Assembly: GCF_014252095.1 (NCBI RefSeq)
Contig: NZ_CP059210.1
Coordinates: 286,392-350,391, forward strand
Length of the DNA stretch: 64,000 nucleotides
Source of the DNA: Blattabacterium cuenoti
GTDB lineage: Bacteria > Bacteroidota > Bacteroidia > Flavobacteriales > Blattabacteriaceae
Reading direction: 5' to 3'
Shown: positions 43,579 through 52,160 of the stretch, one piece after another
How the letters are laid out: every line of letters begins with the position of its first letter
Position numbering within the stretch: position 1 is the stretch's first letter
Made by a program: the position numbers and the translations under genes
Notes under the pieces: generated by a model
Database searches by the model: none
What the model saw: only the letters and a program-made list of their open reading frames with translations
Told to the model about the DNA's origin: nothing

Positions 43579-43613
43579 AAAAAAATATCGAGCGGGATTC
43601 TCGATATTTTTTT
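43579..43613 (-). terminator. Intrinsic terminator between the porin gene and nadD
   Basis: A 14-bp perfect stem (43579-43592 with 43600-43613), core ATATCGAG/CTCGATAT, loop of 7 nt. It lies 12 nt past the porin stop and 10 nt before the nadD ATG. Because both arms end in A/T runs it can act in either direction; the porin message is the obvious target. Confidence 0.8.
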
Positions 43614-43625
43614 ATTCATATTGTT

Positions 43626-44828
43626 TTAAAATAATTTTATGCGATAACTTAATCCCAAAACTATAGAATGATTATCCTTATCCTTGTTTTCTTGTCTTAC
43701 AAAATTCATATAATCAACTTTTTGTTTTTTATATAAAAAATATAAACTTAAATCCTCCTGACCAGGCATATATTCTATCCCCCCATAATAAGTACATCCT
43801 TTTTTAAGTAATTGATCTTGATCCACTCCATAAACTTCCTGAATCCTTGTTTTAGATCTTCCAACTTCATATATTCCTTTCGCAAAGAAATTCCATTTTG
43901 GAATGAAGTTATACTTAAATTTTAGAAAATAAGTTTTATATCTCATAGAGAGAAAATCCTTATAATCACTATTTAATGAACGTATTATTTTTGTAAAATA
44001 ACCGTTTTTTTCTATATCTTCATCACTCAATATGTAATCAGCTTCTATAGAAATCGGTTTTAAATCTAGTTTACTCCCCAATGCTAATAATTTCCAAAAT
44101 TTATCCTTTTCACTTTCTTGAAACAGAGAATAAGACCATCTATTTTGAATGGTTTTATTAAATAAATTCCAATTCAAATTCGCAGAATACCCCATAGGAT
44201 GATTGACTTGTTCAGGGTGAATTTCTTCATCTAGTTTTCTAGAATGGCTATTGACCATCTGTAACTGTAATTCTTGATTTTTTTTTGGAGTATAAATAAA
44301 ATTTATTCCAATAGGATTTTCCTTATTTTTGTATACATCAAAATACCGATCTATATGAAGATCTTTAGAATTATATTCCATCCCTCCAAAAGAAACTGGT
44401 TGTTTTCCTATCAAAAATGATAGTTTCTCATTATACTTATATTTCAAATAAGCTAAATCGATGGTGATGGGATCATACATCTTATGGTCTTCCACATTAT
44501 CTAAATCCTCCTCTTTATCCACATGGTTTTTCTTATTATGAAATTTTTGTACAAAACGATAACTGATTTTATCATTCGCCTTTCCCATTATGTCTAATTT
44601 GAAAGATTCTGTAGAAAAAGGAGATCCATCCAAAATATCTTTTTCTACTGTAGAATGAATACGACTCGTAAAATCCATGTACATATTAAAATTACGATGG
44701 GGATTGACATTTTTTTCCATTGTTGTTCTTAGCTTTTCTCCTTTTTTTATCATTTCACTATGGACCTTATGCCAAGGATAAAAAAATCCCAAAACAATAA
44801 AAAGAGAGATCATTCTTGTTTTTTTCAT
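43626..44828 (-). CDS. Outer-membrane porin, OprO/OprP (phosphate-selective porin) type
   Basis: 400 residues. An N-terminal signal peptide (about 1-24, ending at HSE) precedes a beta-rich body with alternating aromatic residues, ending in Phe (LGLSYRIKLF) as outer-membrane barrels do. KYNEKLSFLIGKQPVSFGG near residue 131 is the porin O/P-like strand-turn. It should form a channel for small solutes; specificity cannot be read. It is one of few outer-membrane proteins in the window. Ends at a strong hairpin terminator. Confidence 0.82.
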   Translation of the reverse strand: MKKTRMISLFIVLGFFYPWHKVHSEMIKKGEKLRTTMEKNVNPHRNFNMYMDFTSRIHSTVEKDILDGSPFSTESFKLDIMGKANDKISYRFVQKFHNKKNHVDKEEDLDNVEDHKMYDPITIDLAYLKYKYNEKLSFLIGKQPVSFGGMEYNSKDLHIDRYFDVYKNKENPIGINFIYTPKKNQELQLQMVNSHSRKLDEEIHPEQVNHPMGYSANLNWNLFNKTIQNRWSYSLFQESEKDKFWKLLALGSKLDLKPISIEADYILSDEDIEKNGYFTKIIRSLNSDYKDFLSMRYKTYFLKFKYNFIPKWNFFAKGIYEVGRSKTRIQEVYGVDQDQLLKKGCTYYGGIEYMPGQEDLSLYFLYKKQKVDYMNFVRQENKDKDNHSIVLGLSYRIKLF

Positions 44829-44952
44829 TTTTTTTTAATATTTATCGCAATGTTTTTCTAATCGAATAAGCCTAATATAGTATAAAAAACTTTTTTTTCA
44901 AAGAAAGGATAATTAATTATGGATAGAAAAATAGAAATTTCAATTCAAAAAC

Positions 44953-46851
44953 ATGAAAAAAAATTTTAAAAATCCTAAAAACAGAGAGAAAAAAAATATG
45001 AGTCGAACTATTTCTGGCATTTTTTTATTAGGAAATAGTCTTTTCTTATTTTTAAGTTTTTTCTCTTTTCTTTTTCATTGGAAAAATGATCAAAGTCAAC
45101 TGGATAAACTTTTTGATAAAGAAATAAGAACAGAAAATTTACTTGGAAAAATCGGAGCTATTCTATCTCACTATTTTATATACTGCGGAATAGGAATTAG
45201 TGCTTTTTTTTTCCCTTTATTATTGTTCATCACAGGATTCATAATCCTTTTCGAAGGAAAATTTCTGCGGAATAAGTATCCATCCATAATATGTCAACTT
45301 CTATTTTTCAGCATATGGATTCCTATAACTTTTTATTTGATTCTTCCTAAAAATGGAATCCTAAGTGGTATTTTTGGTTTTGAAATAGGAAATTTTTTGA
45401 TCAGCTTATTTGGAAAGGTAGGACTAGGAATCCTGGTCCTTACAAGTATCATCCTTTATTCCATCATGATATTCCGGATTCCTACTCCAAAGTTAAAAAA
45501 TGGAATAAAAAAAAAAATTCAATATGTCCATGAAGATATGGGGTGGATCATCCAATTATGGAAATTATTAAAAAATTTTTTTAATGATAAAAAAACGGAT
45601 TTATCCATTGATCACCCTACATTTTTTGAGAAAAAAGAAATAAAAAGTATAAATCCTCCTATACTTTCGTCTTCTAAAAATGATGATTGTCTATCATCTG
45701 AAAAAGATCTGGAAAATAATAAGAAAAAAATTATTCATCTCCTCAACTATTATAAGATAGCAGTAGATAAAATTAAGGCAACTATAGGGCCTACTATCAC
45801 TTTATACGAAATAGTTCCTCAGGTAGGCGTACGGATTTCAAAAATAAAAAACTTAGAAAAGGAAATAGCTTTAAATTTATCCGCTTTATCTATAAGAATC
45901 ATAGCTCCCATACCTGGAAAAGGTTCTGTAGGGATAGAAATCCCAAATAATAAACGTTCTATCGTATATATGAAAAATATTCTTGATTCTGAAGAAAATT
46001 TCAAAAAAAGTCATAAAATGGAACTCCCTATTTCTTTAGGAAAAACCGTATTTAATGAAATTTTTATGATAGATTTAGCAAAAATGCCACATCTACTTAT
46101 AGCAGGATCTACTGGACAAGGGAAATCAGTTGGGATAAATGCTATGATCGTCTTCTTATTATATAAAAAAAAACCAGAAGATCTAAAATTTATTTTGATC
46201 GATCCAAAAAAAGTAGAGTTATCTATCTATAAAAAAATTTCAAAATCTTATTTTGCTCTTTTACCTCATTCTACAAATCCGATCATTACAAACATACATG
46301 AAGTAAAAAATATATTAAATTCTTTATGCAAAGAAATGGAGAATAGATATTCTCTTTTGGAAAAAGCAATGGTTAGAAATATTCAAGAATACAATGGTAA
46401 ATATGAAAAAAAATATCATTTACCTTATATTATCCTAATTATTGATGAATTTGCAGATTTAAGTTTTTCTTTTAAAAAAAAACAAATAGAAATATATATA
46501 ACCCGTTTAGCACAGTTAGCTCGCGCTGTGGGAATTCATTTGATTATAGCTACACAAAGACCCTCTGTTGATGTCATTACTGGAATAATTAAATCTAATT
46601 TTACCGCAAGAATTGCGTTTAGAGTCAGTTCTAAAATAGACTCTATAACCATTCTAGATTGTATAGGAGCGGAAAAGTTAATTGGAAAAGGAGACCTTTT
46701 ATTTTCTAATCAGAATGAACTAATTCGATTACAAGGTCCTTTTATAGACCTATCAGATATTCAAAAAATAGTTGATTTTTATGGGAAAAAAGCTTTTCAA
46801 AAAAACGGATATTTTTTTTTACCAGAACCAGATGATAATCAATATGAGTAA
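44953..46851 (+). CDS. ftsK: DNA translocase FtsK, lacking the gamma domain
   Basis: 632 residues. Four membrane segments in the first 180 residues, a short linker, then the motor: alpha part IKATIGPTITLYEIVP near 276, Walker A AGSTGQGKSVG near 389, Walker B YIILIIDEFADLS near 495 and ATQRPSVDVITG near 537. The protein stops soon after the motor (FLPEPDDNQYE); the winged-helix gamma domain that reads polar DNA motifs and activates XerD is missing. It anchors DNA pumping at the division septum. An ATG at 44998 is a possible shorter start. Confidence 0.94.
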   Translation: MKKNFKNPKNREKKNMSRTISGIFLLGNSLFLFLSFFSFLFHWKNDQSQLDKLFDKEIRTENLLGKIGAILSHYFIYCGIGISAFFFPLLLFITGFIILFEGKFLRNKYPSIICQLLFFSIWIPITFYLILPKNGILSGIFGFEIGNFLISLFGKVGLGILVLTSIILYSIMIFRIPTPKLKNGIKKKIQYVHEDMGWIIQLWKLLKNFFNDKKTDLSIDHPTFFEKKEIKSINPPILSSSKNDDCLSSEKDLENNKKKIIHLLNYYKIAVDKIKATIGPTITLYEIVPQVGVRISKIKNLEKEIALNLSALSIRIIAPIPGKGSVGIEIPNNKRSIVYMKNILDSEENFKKSHKMELPISLGKTVFNEIFMIDLAKMPHLLIAGSTGQGKSVGINAMIVFLLYKKKPEDLKFILIDPKKVELSIYKKISKSYFALLPHSTNPIITNIHEVKNILNSLCKEMENRYSLLEKAMVRNIQEYNGKYEKKYHLPYIILIIDEFADLSFSFKKKQIEIYITRLAQLARAVGIHLIIATQRPSVDVITGIIKSNFTARIAFRVSSKIDSITILDCIGAEKLIGKGDLLFSNQNELIRLQGPFIDLSDIQKIVDFYGKKAFQKNGYFFLPEPDDNQYE

Positions 46852-46893
46852 AATACTTTTCTTATATTATATAGGAAAATAAAGAAGAAATAC

Positions 46894-48189
46894 ATGAAGA
46901 TAAGGATTCCAATAAAAAAACTAGATCTATACATAATTCGTTTATTTATGGCTCTTTTTTTGATCATTTTTTTTTCTATTTTTTTTGTATTTATTGTTCA
47001 ATTTTTTTGGAGTAAAATGGATGAATTAACAGGAAAAAATATTAACATTTTAATTATCCTCAAGTTTATATATTATTTTGGAATTTCAATTATCCCATTA
47101 GTCACCCCCATTTCTATCTTGCTAACTTCTATCATGACTTATGGGGAGATCTCAGAATCTCAAGAACTTACAGCAATTAAATCTTCTGGAATATCTCTTT
47201 TTAGAATCATGTCTCCTCTTTTATGTATAACATTTCTTCTATCCGTGGGACTATATTTTTTTTCTGATTTTTCCATTCCAGAGGCAAAAAGAAAAGCTCA
47301 AAAACTAGGATATCAAATTTCAATAACTCACCCCTATTGGAGGTTAAAAGAAGGAGTTTTTGTTAATCTTTTTCCAGATTTTTTCATAAAAATAGGCAAA
47401 AAAAAAAATAGTAATTTACTAGAAAAAATATTCATTTTTTTTTACGGAAAAAATTTAGCAATCAATACGATTATTGCCGAAAAGGGAGTTATAATTCCAA
47501 ATAAAAAGGAGGGAGGGGTTAAAATTAAACTCATGAAGGGTTTTTTCTATAGGGATAATCCTTATGAAGGAAAAACTTATTCGTATCAAATGGTCCATTT
47601 TGATTCTTTCATTCAATCTTTAAAAAAACCTTTAATAGAATACAAAAACTTAGATCATTATTATGATGATTCCTATAAAACCCTTGATACAAAAAAATTG
47701 ATGGAAAAAATACATTTTTTAAAAAAAGAAAATTGTCAATTTTATTCTGATTTTCAGAAATTGAATTATGATTTCCTTTTTCAGAAAAAAAAAAATTTTT
47801 TCAATCTCCTACATAAAAAAAATCATTTATCCCTTTTAATAGATGAACTTCAACATCAAAAAAAGTTTCTTCAGGATAGAAAAAAATACTTAGCCAAGTA
47901 TCAATTCGAATTACAGAAAAAATTTACCTTTCCAGTAACATGCATTATAATGTTTCTTATTGGAGCCCCACTAGGAGCTATCATCCGAAAAGGTGGGATG
48001 GGATCGCCCACTCTGATAGCCATAATTATATTCATTATTTATCATACTTTACTTACCATTACACAAAATCAAGGAGAAAAAGCAGAAATCTGGCCATGGA
48101 TGGGGGCCTGGATTCCAAATTTTGTTTTTTTTCCACTGAGTATATGGATTACTTATAAAACTGTCATGGATGATTTTTATTATATGTAA
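46894..48189 (+). CDS. LptF/LptG-family permease (YjgP/YjgQ)
   Basis: 431 residues. Three N-terminal membrane segments (about 12-35, 55-80, 98-120), a long periplasmic part with a lysine-rich coiled region (about 265-345), and three C-terminal membrane segments. IKSSGISLFRIMSPLL near 99 is a family motif contacting the LptB ATPase. Lipopolysaccharide export normally needs LptF and LptG together; only one is here. It begins 42 nt after ftsK. In free-living flavobacteria I recall a lolA-like gene in this position; it is absent. Confidence 0.88.
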   Translation: MKIRIPIKKLDLYIIRLFMALFLIIFFSIFFVFIVQFFWSKMDELTGKNINILIILKFIYYFGISIIPLVTPISILLTSIMTYGEISESQELTAIKSSGISLFRIMSPLLCITFLLSVGLYFFSDFSIPEAKRKAQKLGYQISITHPYWRLKEGVFVNLFPDFFIKIGKKKNSNLLEKIFIFFYGKNLAINTIIAEKGVIIPNKKEGGVKIKLMKGFFYRDNPYEGKTYSYQMVHFDSFIQSLKKPLIEYKNLDHYYDDSYKTLDTKKLMEKIHFLKKENCQFYSDFQKLNYDFLFQKKKNFFNLLHKKNHLSLLIDELQHQKKFLQDRKKYLAKYQFELQKKFTFPVTCIIMFLIGAPLGAIIRKGGMGSPTLIAIIIFIIYHTLLTITQNQGEKAEIWPWMGAWIPNFVFFPLSIWITYKTVMDDFYYM

Positions 48190-48231
48190 TAATAATAGCT
48201 AAAACTAAAATATAAAATAGAGGATTTATTT

Positions 48232-48870
48232 ATGGTTTTTTATTCTTCTGATAAAGGGAATCTAAATTGTATAGAATCTGCTTTGCAAGATATACAAAAT
48301 GGAAAACTTATTATTGTGGTGGATGATGAAAATCGTGAAAATGAAGGAGATTTTGTAGTGGCCGCAGAAAAAGTAACCCCTAAAATTGTCAATTTTCTAA
48401 TTACTCATGGTAGAGGTTTAGTTTGTGTTTCCTTAACAGAGGAAAAATGTGATCAATTAGAACTTCAAATGATGGTGAACAATAACACAGATCCTAGAAA
48501 AACAGCTTTTACCGTATCCGTAGATGTACGAGGTTATGGCGTAAGTACAGGGATATCTGTTTCAGATAGAGCTAAGACTATATTAGCACTAGTTCACGAA
48601 GTCAAACCAGAAGCTTTTAACAAACCAGGTCATATTTTTCCTCTTCGCGCAAAAAAAGGAGGGGTATTAGAAAGACCAGGACATACAGAAGCGGCAATAG
48701 ATCTAACTAGAATGGCAGGATGCATCCCTGGAGGAGTATTGGTAGAGATTCTGAATAAAAACGGATCTATGGCGCGTTTTCCACAATTAATTCAAATGGC
48801 TAAAAAATTTCATATGAGAATTATATCGATAGAAGATCTAATCAAATATAAAATAAAAAACAACATATAA
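48232..48870 (+). CDS. ribB: 3,4-dihydroxy-2-butanone-4-phosphate synthase RibB
   Basis: 212 residues. Converts ribulose-5-phosphate to the four-carbon precursor of riboflavin. DDENRENEGDFVVAAE near residue 25 holds the metal-binding Glu; THGRGLVCV near 58, GHIFPLRAKKGGVLERPGHT near 140 with the His and Glu ligands. In many Bacteroidetes this domain is fused to RibA; here the gene ends at the RibB domain and the next feature is tRNA-Asp, so RibA must be elsewhere or lost. Confidence 0.95.
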   Translation: MVFYSSDKGNLNCIESALQDIQNGKLIIVVDDENRENEGDFVVAAEKVTPKIVNFLITHGRGLVCVSLTEEKCDQLELQMMVNNNTDPRKTAFTVSVDVRGYGVSTGISVSDRAKTILALVHEVKPEAFNKPGHIFPLRAKKGGVLERPGHTEAAIDLTRMAGCIPGGVLVEILNKNGSMARFPQLIQMAKKFHMRIISIEDLIKYKIKNNI

Positions 48871-48890
48871 AAAGTTCAAAAGTTTAAAGG

Positions 48891-48964
48891 CGGTCTGGAC
48901 GGGACTTGAACCCGCGACCCCATGCGTGACAGGCATGTATTCTAACCAACTGAACTACCAGACC
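48891..48964 (-). tRNA. tRNA-Asp (anticodon GTC)
   Basis: Acceptor GGTCTGG pairs with CCAGACC; anticodon stem CATGC/GCATG with loop CTGTCAC gives GTC at 48928-48930 (complement); T stem GCGGG/CCCGT, loop TTCAAGT; discriminator G. It lies 10 nt downstream of trxA on the same strand and is probably processed from the trxA message. Confidence 0.97.
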
Positions 48965-48974
48965 AAAAAAAGTA

Positions 48975-49292
48975 TTAAATCAAAGCCTCTAATTTTTTTC
49001 TAATATCTTCCTTAGAAGATACTCCAATATGCATATCTTTTTTTTCTCCGTTTTTAAAAAAAAACATAGTAGGAATACTACGTATTCCATATTGAGAAGA
49101 AGTTTTCGGGTTGTTATCTACATTTAACTTAACAACCAATGCTTTCCCTATATATTCAGTAAATATATCTTCTAAGATAGCAGATAAGCTTCTACATGGA
49201 GCACACCATGGAGCCCAAAAATCCACTAAAACAGGCTGATTCGATTCAAAAACAATTTTTTCAAAATTATCATCGTTTATTTCTTGTATCAT
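48975..49292 (-). CDS. trxA: Thioredoxin
   Basis: 105 residues with the active site in DFWAPWCAPCRSLS near residue 25 (WCAPC rather than the commoner WCGPC), the cis-Pro in RSIPTMFFF near 72 and the FKNGE turn. Cytoplasmic disulfide reductase; likely donor for the 2-Cys peroxiredoxin. It has its own TAAATTTG box after argE and precedes tRNA-Asp. Confidence 0.96.
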   Translation of the reverse strand: MIQEINDDNFEKIVFESNQPVLVDFWAPWCAPCRSLSAILEDIFTEYIGKALVVKLNVDNNPKTSSQYGIRSIPTMFFFKNGEKKDMHIGVSSKEDIRKKLEALI

Positions 49293-49315
49293 ACTTTTTC
49301 TGTTTATAAAGAGAA

Positions 49316-49323
49316 CAAATTTA
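49316..49323 (-). promoter_or_regulatory. Candidate -7 promoter box for trxA / tRNA-Asp
   Basis: TAAATTTG on the minus strand, in the 42-nt gap after argE, matches TAnnTTTG and predicts a leader of about 17 nt. No -33 TTG. Read-through from the arginine operon is also possible. Confidence 0.5.
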
Positions 49324-49334
49324 CCTTTTTTGTT

Positions 49335-50417
49335 TTAAAATTGAAAGTCTTTTAACAAACGGATATAAATATCTATTCCATCTAGGATTTCAGAAATATG
49401 AATATACTCATTTGTGGTATGAGAACGTTTGCTGTCTCCTACACCCATTTTAATAGTTGGAAAAGACATAATACTTTGATCAGAAAGAGTAGGAGATCCA
49501 TAAATTTTCCTCCCTATTGACTTAGCTTTTGATACAATTGGATGTGATGGATTTATGAAAGAAGAATTGGAATGAGAAGAACGTGGTTGTATTTTAGAAT
49601 GAATTTTTTTTCGGATCATTTCAATCAATTCCTCATTGGTATATAATTCATTAGTTCTAATATCTATGACAAAAGAGCAAGAATCCGGAATTACATTATG
49701 TTGTATCCCTCCTTGGATTTGAGTGACTGTTAATGTAGGATAACCTAGCAATTTAGACTTTCTATCAAACTGAATATTTCTTAAACATTCTATATCTTTT
49801 GTAGCTATATAGATAGCATTAACCCCTATATCTCTTGCAGAATGTCCTGTTTTTCCTTCCGATAGGCAATCTAAAACTAATAATCCTTTTTCAGAAATAG
49901 CTACTTGCATTTTTGTTGGTTCCCCTATTATCCCTAAATCTATTTTTCCTAATTCAGATAAAATAGATCTTATCCCTAATGGTCCAGAAATTTCCTCTTC
50001 TGCTGTAAGAGAAAGTACCAATTTGTAAGGTAGGACAGATAAACTGTTTAAGTATATAAAAGTGGAAATTAATGAAACAACAGAAGCTCCCGCATCATTA
50101 CTTCCTAAACCTATTAATTTATCTCCTTTTTTTATAGCCGTAAAAGGATCTTTTTTCCAGTTTTTTCCTGGTTTTACTGTATCATGATGAGAATTTAATA
50201 AAATAGTGCGAATATTTTCTTTTTTAGCATCATAATTAGTATTTTCTGTCCATATATTGTTAAATTTTCTTTTTATATGAAATCCATATCTAGAAAGATA
50301 GTCTTCTATCAGAAAAGATACTTTTTTCTCTTTCTTAGATATAGATGGCATATTTATCATTTTTATAAGAAGTTGTATAGCTTCTTTCTTTAATATTTTT
50401 AAATCTACTACAGACAT
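49335..50417 (-). CDS. argE: N-acyl-ornithine/N-acyl-citrulline deacylase (ArgE type)
   Basis: 360 residues, M20 zinc peptidase family. Metal and catalytic motifs: LLNSHHDTVKPG near residue 74, GLGSNDAGASV near 102 and LTAEEEISGPLG near 131. In a pathway using an acyl-ornithine transcarbamylase it removes the acyl group from acyl-citrulline rather than acyl-ornithine. Last gene of the arginine operon; start overlaps argB by 10 nt. Confidence 0.92.
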   Translation of the reverse strand: MSVVDLKILKKEAIQLLIKMINMPSISKKEKKVSFLIEDYLSRYGFHIKRKFNNIWTENTNYDAKKENIRTILLNSHHDTVKPGKNWKKDPFTAIKKGDKLIGLGSNDAGASVVSLISTFIYLNSLSVLPYKLVLSLTAEEEISGPLGIRSILSELGKIDLGIIGEPTKMQVAISEKGLLVLDCLSEGKTGHSARDIGVNAIYIATKDIECLRNIQFDRKSKLLGYPTLTVTQIQGGIQHNVIPDSCSFVIDIRTNELYTNEELIEMIRKKIHSKIQPRSSHSNSSFINPSHPIVSKAKSIGRKIYGSPTLSDQSIMSFPTIKMGVGDSKRSHTTNEYIHISEILDGIDIYIRLLKDFQF

Positions 50418-51196
50418 AAAACGGTCTTATTATTCAAATCATTTAAATAATAAGGTTGACCTATACTTACCTTAGATACTCCATTCTTTAATGCAAAAAA
50501 AGCATTTTCCAATTTTGGAATCATTCCATTTTTAATAGTATGATTTTTTTTGATTATTTGAAATAAACGAAAATCTATTTTTTTATAATAAGATTCAGCA
50601 TCATCTAAATATCGTAATACTCCCTTTTTTTCAAAACAAAAATGCAGTTCTATTTCATCCCCTTTTTTGGTTAAGGATATAGCGATCCCTGCCGCTATAG
50701 TGTCTGCATTAGTATTTAGAAGAACCCCTTTTCCATTATGAGTAATAGAACAAAATACAGGAACAATCTTTTTTTTCAAAAGAAATTTTAAAAAAAAAGT
50801 GTTAACACTTCTATTGTTGATATCTCCTACGTATCCATAATCAATATCCATTTCTGTTTTTTTTAAACGAAAGGAAGACTTTATACTATTTCCATCTGCC
50901 CCACATAATCCCAAAGCATTACAGTCATAAGATTGCAATTTAGCTATAATTTTTTTGTTGATTAAACCTGCATAAGTCATCACCACTAGATCAAGAGTTA
51001 CTTGATCCGTAATCCTTCTTCCTTGCATAAATTTTTGAGTAATTCCCATTTGATCAGCAATAATAGTTGCCTTACTTCCTCCTCCATGAACGAATATTTT
51101 ATTCCCTTGTAGTTGCAAAAAGGACTCTAAAGAAGCATTCAGCCATTTTGGATCATTAATCAAATTTCCTCCAATTTTTACTATATGGATTTTCAT
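50408..51196 (-). CDS. argB: N-acylglutamate kinase (ArgB)
   Basis: 262 residues, amino-acid kinase fold. KIGGNLIND near residue 7, FVHGGGSKATII near 35, and the C-terminal TIKNGMIPKLENAFFAL near 215 fit ArgB. Phosphorylates N-acetyl (or N-succinyl) glutamate. It is near the short E. coli-type form and lacks the N-terminal helix linked to arginine-inhibited hexamers. Overlaps argF' by 4 nt and argE by 10 nt. Confidence 0.94.
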   Translation of the reverse strand: MKIHIVKIGGNLINDPKWLNASLESFLQLQGNKIFVHGGGSKATIIADQMGITQKFMQGRRITDQVTLDLVVMTYAGLINKKIIAKLQSYDCNALGLCGADGNSIKSSFRLKKTEMDIDYGYVGDINNRSVNTFFLKFLLKKKIVPVFCSITHNGKGVLLNTNADTIAAGIAISLTKKGDEIELHFCFEKKGVLRYLDDAESYYKKIDFRLFQIIKKNHTIKNGMIPKLENAFFALKNGVSKVSIGQPYYLNDLNNKTVLCL

Positions 51197-52152
51197 GATA
51201 AAGATTGTAAAATTTTCAAAAAAATTATTTGTGCCGCATAAATCCTATTTTCTGCTTGTTGCAAAATAATGGAATTTGGACTATCCAAAACTGCATCTTC
51301 CACTACCATATTTCTTCTTACAGGTAAACAGTGCATCAATTTAGCTTGATTAGTCAACTTCATTTTTTTTTCAGTAATCATCCAACTAGAACTAGAACAA
51401 AGTATTTTTCCATAATTTATATAACTGCTCCAATTTTTTGCATAGATAAAATCTGCATTTAAAAATGCTTCATTTTGGTTATGAATAGTAGGAATCCCGT
51501 AAGAAAATTTTTTACACAAGTCATATTTTTCAGGACAAGTAATGAGAAAATCTATTTCTTCTATTTTTGATACCCATTGAGAAAGGGAATTGGCTACGGA
51601 ATGCGGTAATGATTTTATATGAGGAGCCCAACTTAACACCACTTTACATTTTTTTTTAGCAGAAAAGGGTTTTATTTCTGCGATAGTCATCACATCCGCT
51701 AAAGACTGTAAAGGATGCAAAGTGGCACTTTCCATGTTGATTACTGGGACTTTAGAATATTTCAAGATCTTATTAAAAATTACTTCTTGATAATCCTCAT
51801 TTCTGTCTAAAAGATTTGGAAAAGTCCTTACTGCTAGAATATCACAATAACTACTTAGGACAGAAATAGCTTCTTTTAGATGTTCTTGAGTATTTCTCAT
51901 GACACTTCCATCACTCATTTCTATTTTCCAGGAATCTTGATGAATATCTAATACCCAAGTATGACATCCTAAGTTAAAAGCCGCTTTTTGACAACTAATT
52001 CTTGTACGTAAACTAGGATTAAAAAATACCAATCCAATTGTTTTATTTTTTCCAATATGTTGAAAACAATAAGGATTTTTCTTCAAATTAATTGCTTCTA
52101 TAATGAGATCATACACATTGAAAACATCTTCTACGCTAAAAAATTTTTTCAT
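51193..52152 (-). CDS. N-acylornithine transcarbamylase (ArgF', acetyl or succinyl type)
   Basis: 319 residues. The carbamoyl-phosphate motif is FFNPSLRTR near residue 43 (SLRTR in place of STRTR), followed by HPLQSLAD near 148, the WAPH segment near 178, and HCLPVRRNM near 285, all as in the acyl-ornithine branch (ArgF'/SOTCase) of Bacteroidetes. The specificity position described for acetyl (Glu) versus succinyl (Pro) enzymes aligns here with Gln89 in NTQEHLKEA. Overlaps argB by 4 nt; 8 nt after carB. Confidence 0.92.
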   Translation of the reverse strand: MKKFFSVEDVFNVYDLIIEAINLKKNPYCFQHIGKNKTIGLVFFNPSLRTRISCQKAAFNLGCHTWVLDIHQDSWKIEMSDGSVMRNTQEHLKEAISVLSSYCDILAVRTFPNLLDRNEDYQEVIFNKILKYSKVPVINMESATLHPLQSLADVMTIAEIKPFSAKKKCKVVLSWAPHIKSLPHSVANSLSQWVSKIEEIDFLITCPEKYDLCKKFSYGIPTIHNQNEAFLNADFIYAKNWSSYINYGKILCSSSSWMITEKKMKLTNQAKLMHCLPVRRNMVVEDAVLDSPNSIILQQAENRIYAAQIIFLKILQSLS

Positions 52153-52160
52153 AAATTCAT

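Noticed and set aside
45505-45530. Other long A runs (for example in ftsK and mvaD) as frameshift sites
   Set aside because: The conserved reading frame continues unbroken across them, unlike in nadD.
49190-49215. Thioredoxin active site WCAPC as a functional change
   Set aside because: WCAPC occurs in active thioredoxins, and the rest of the fold is standard.
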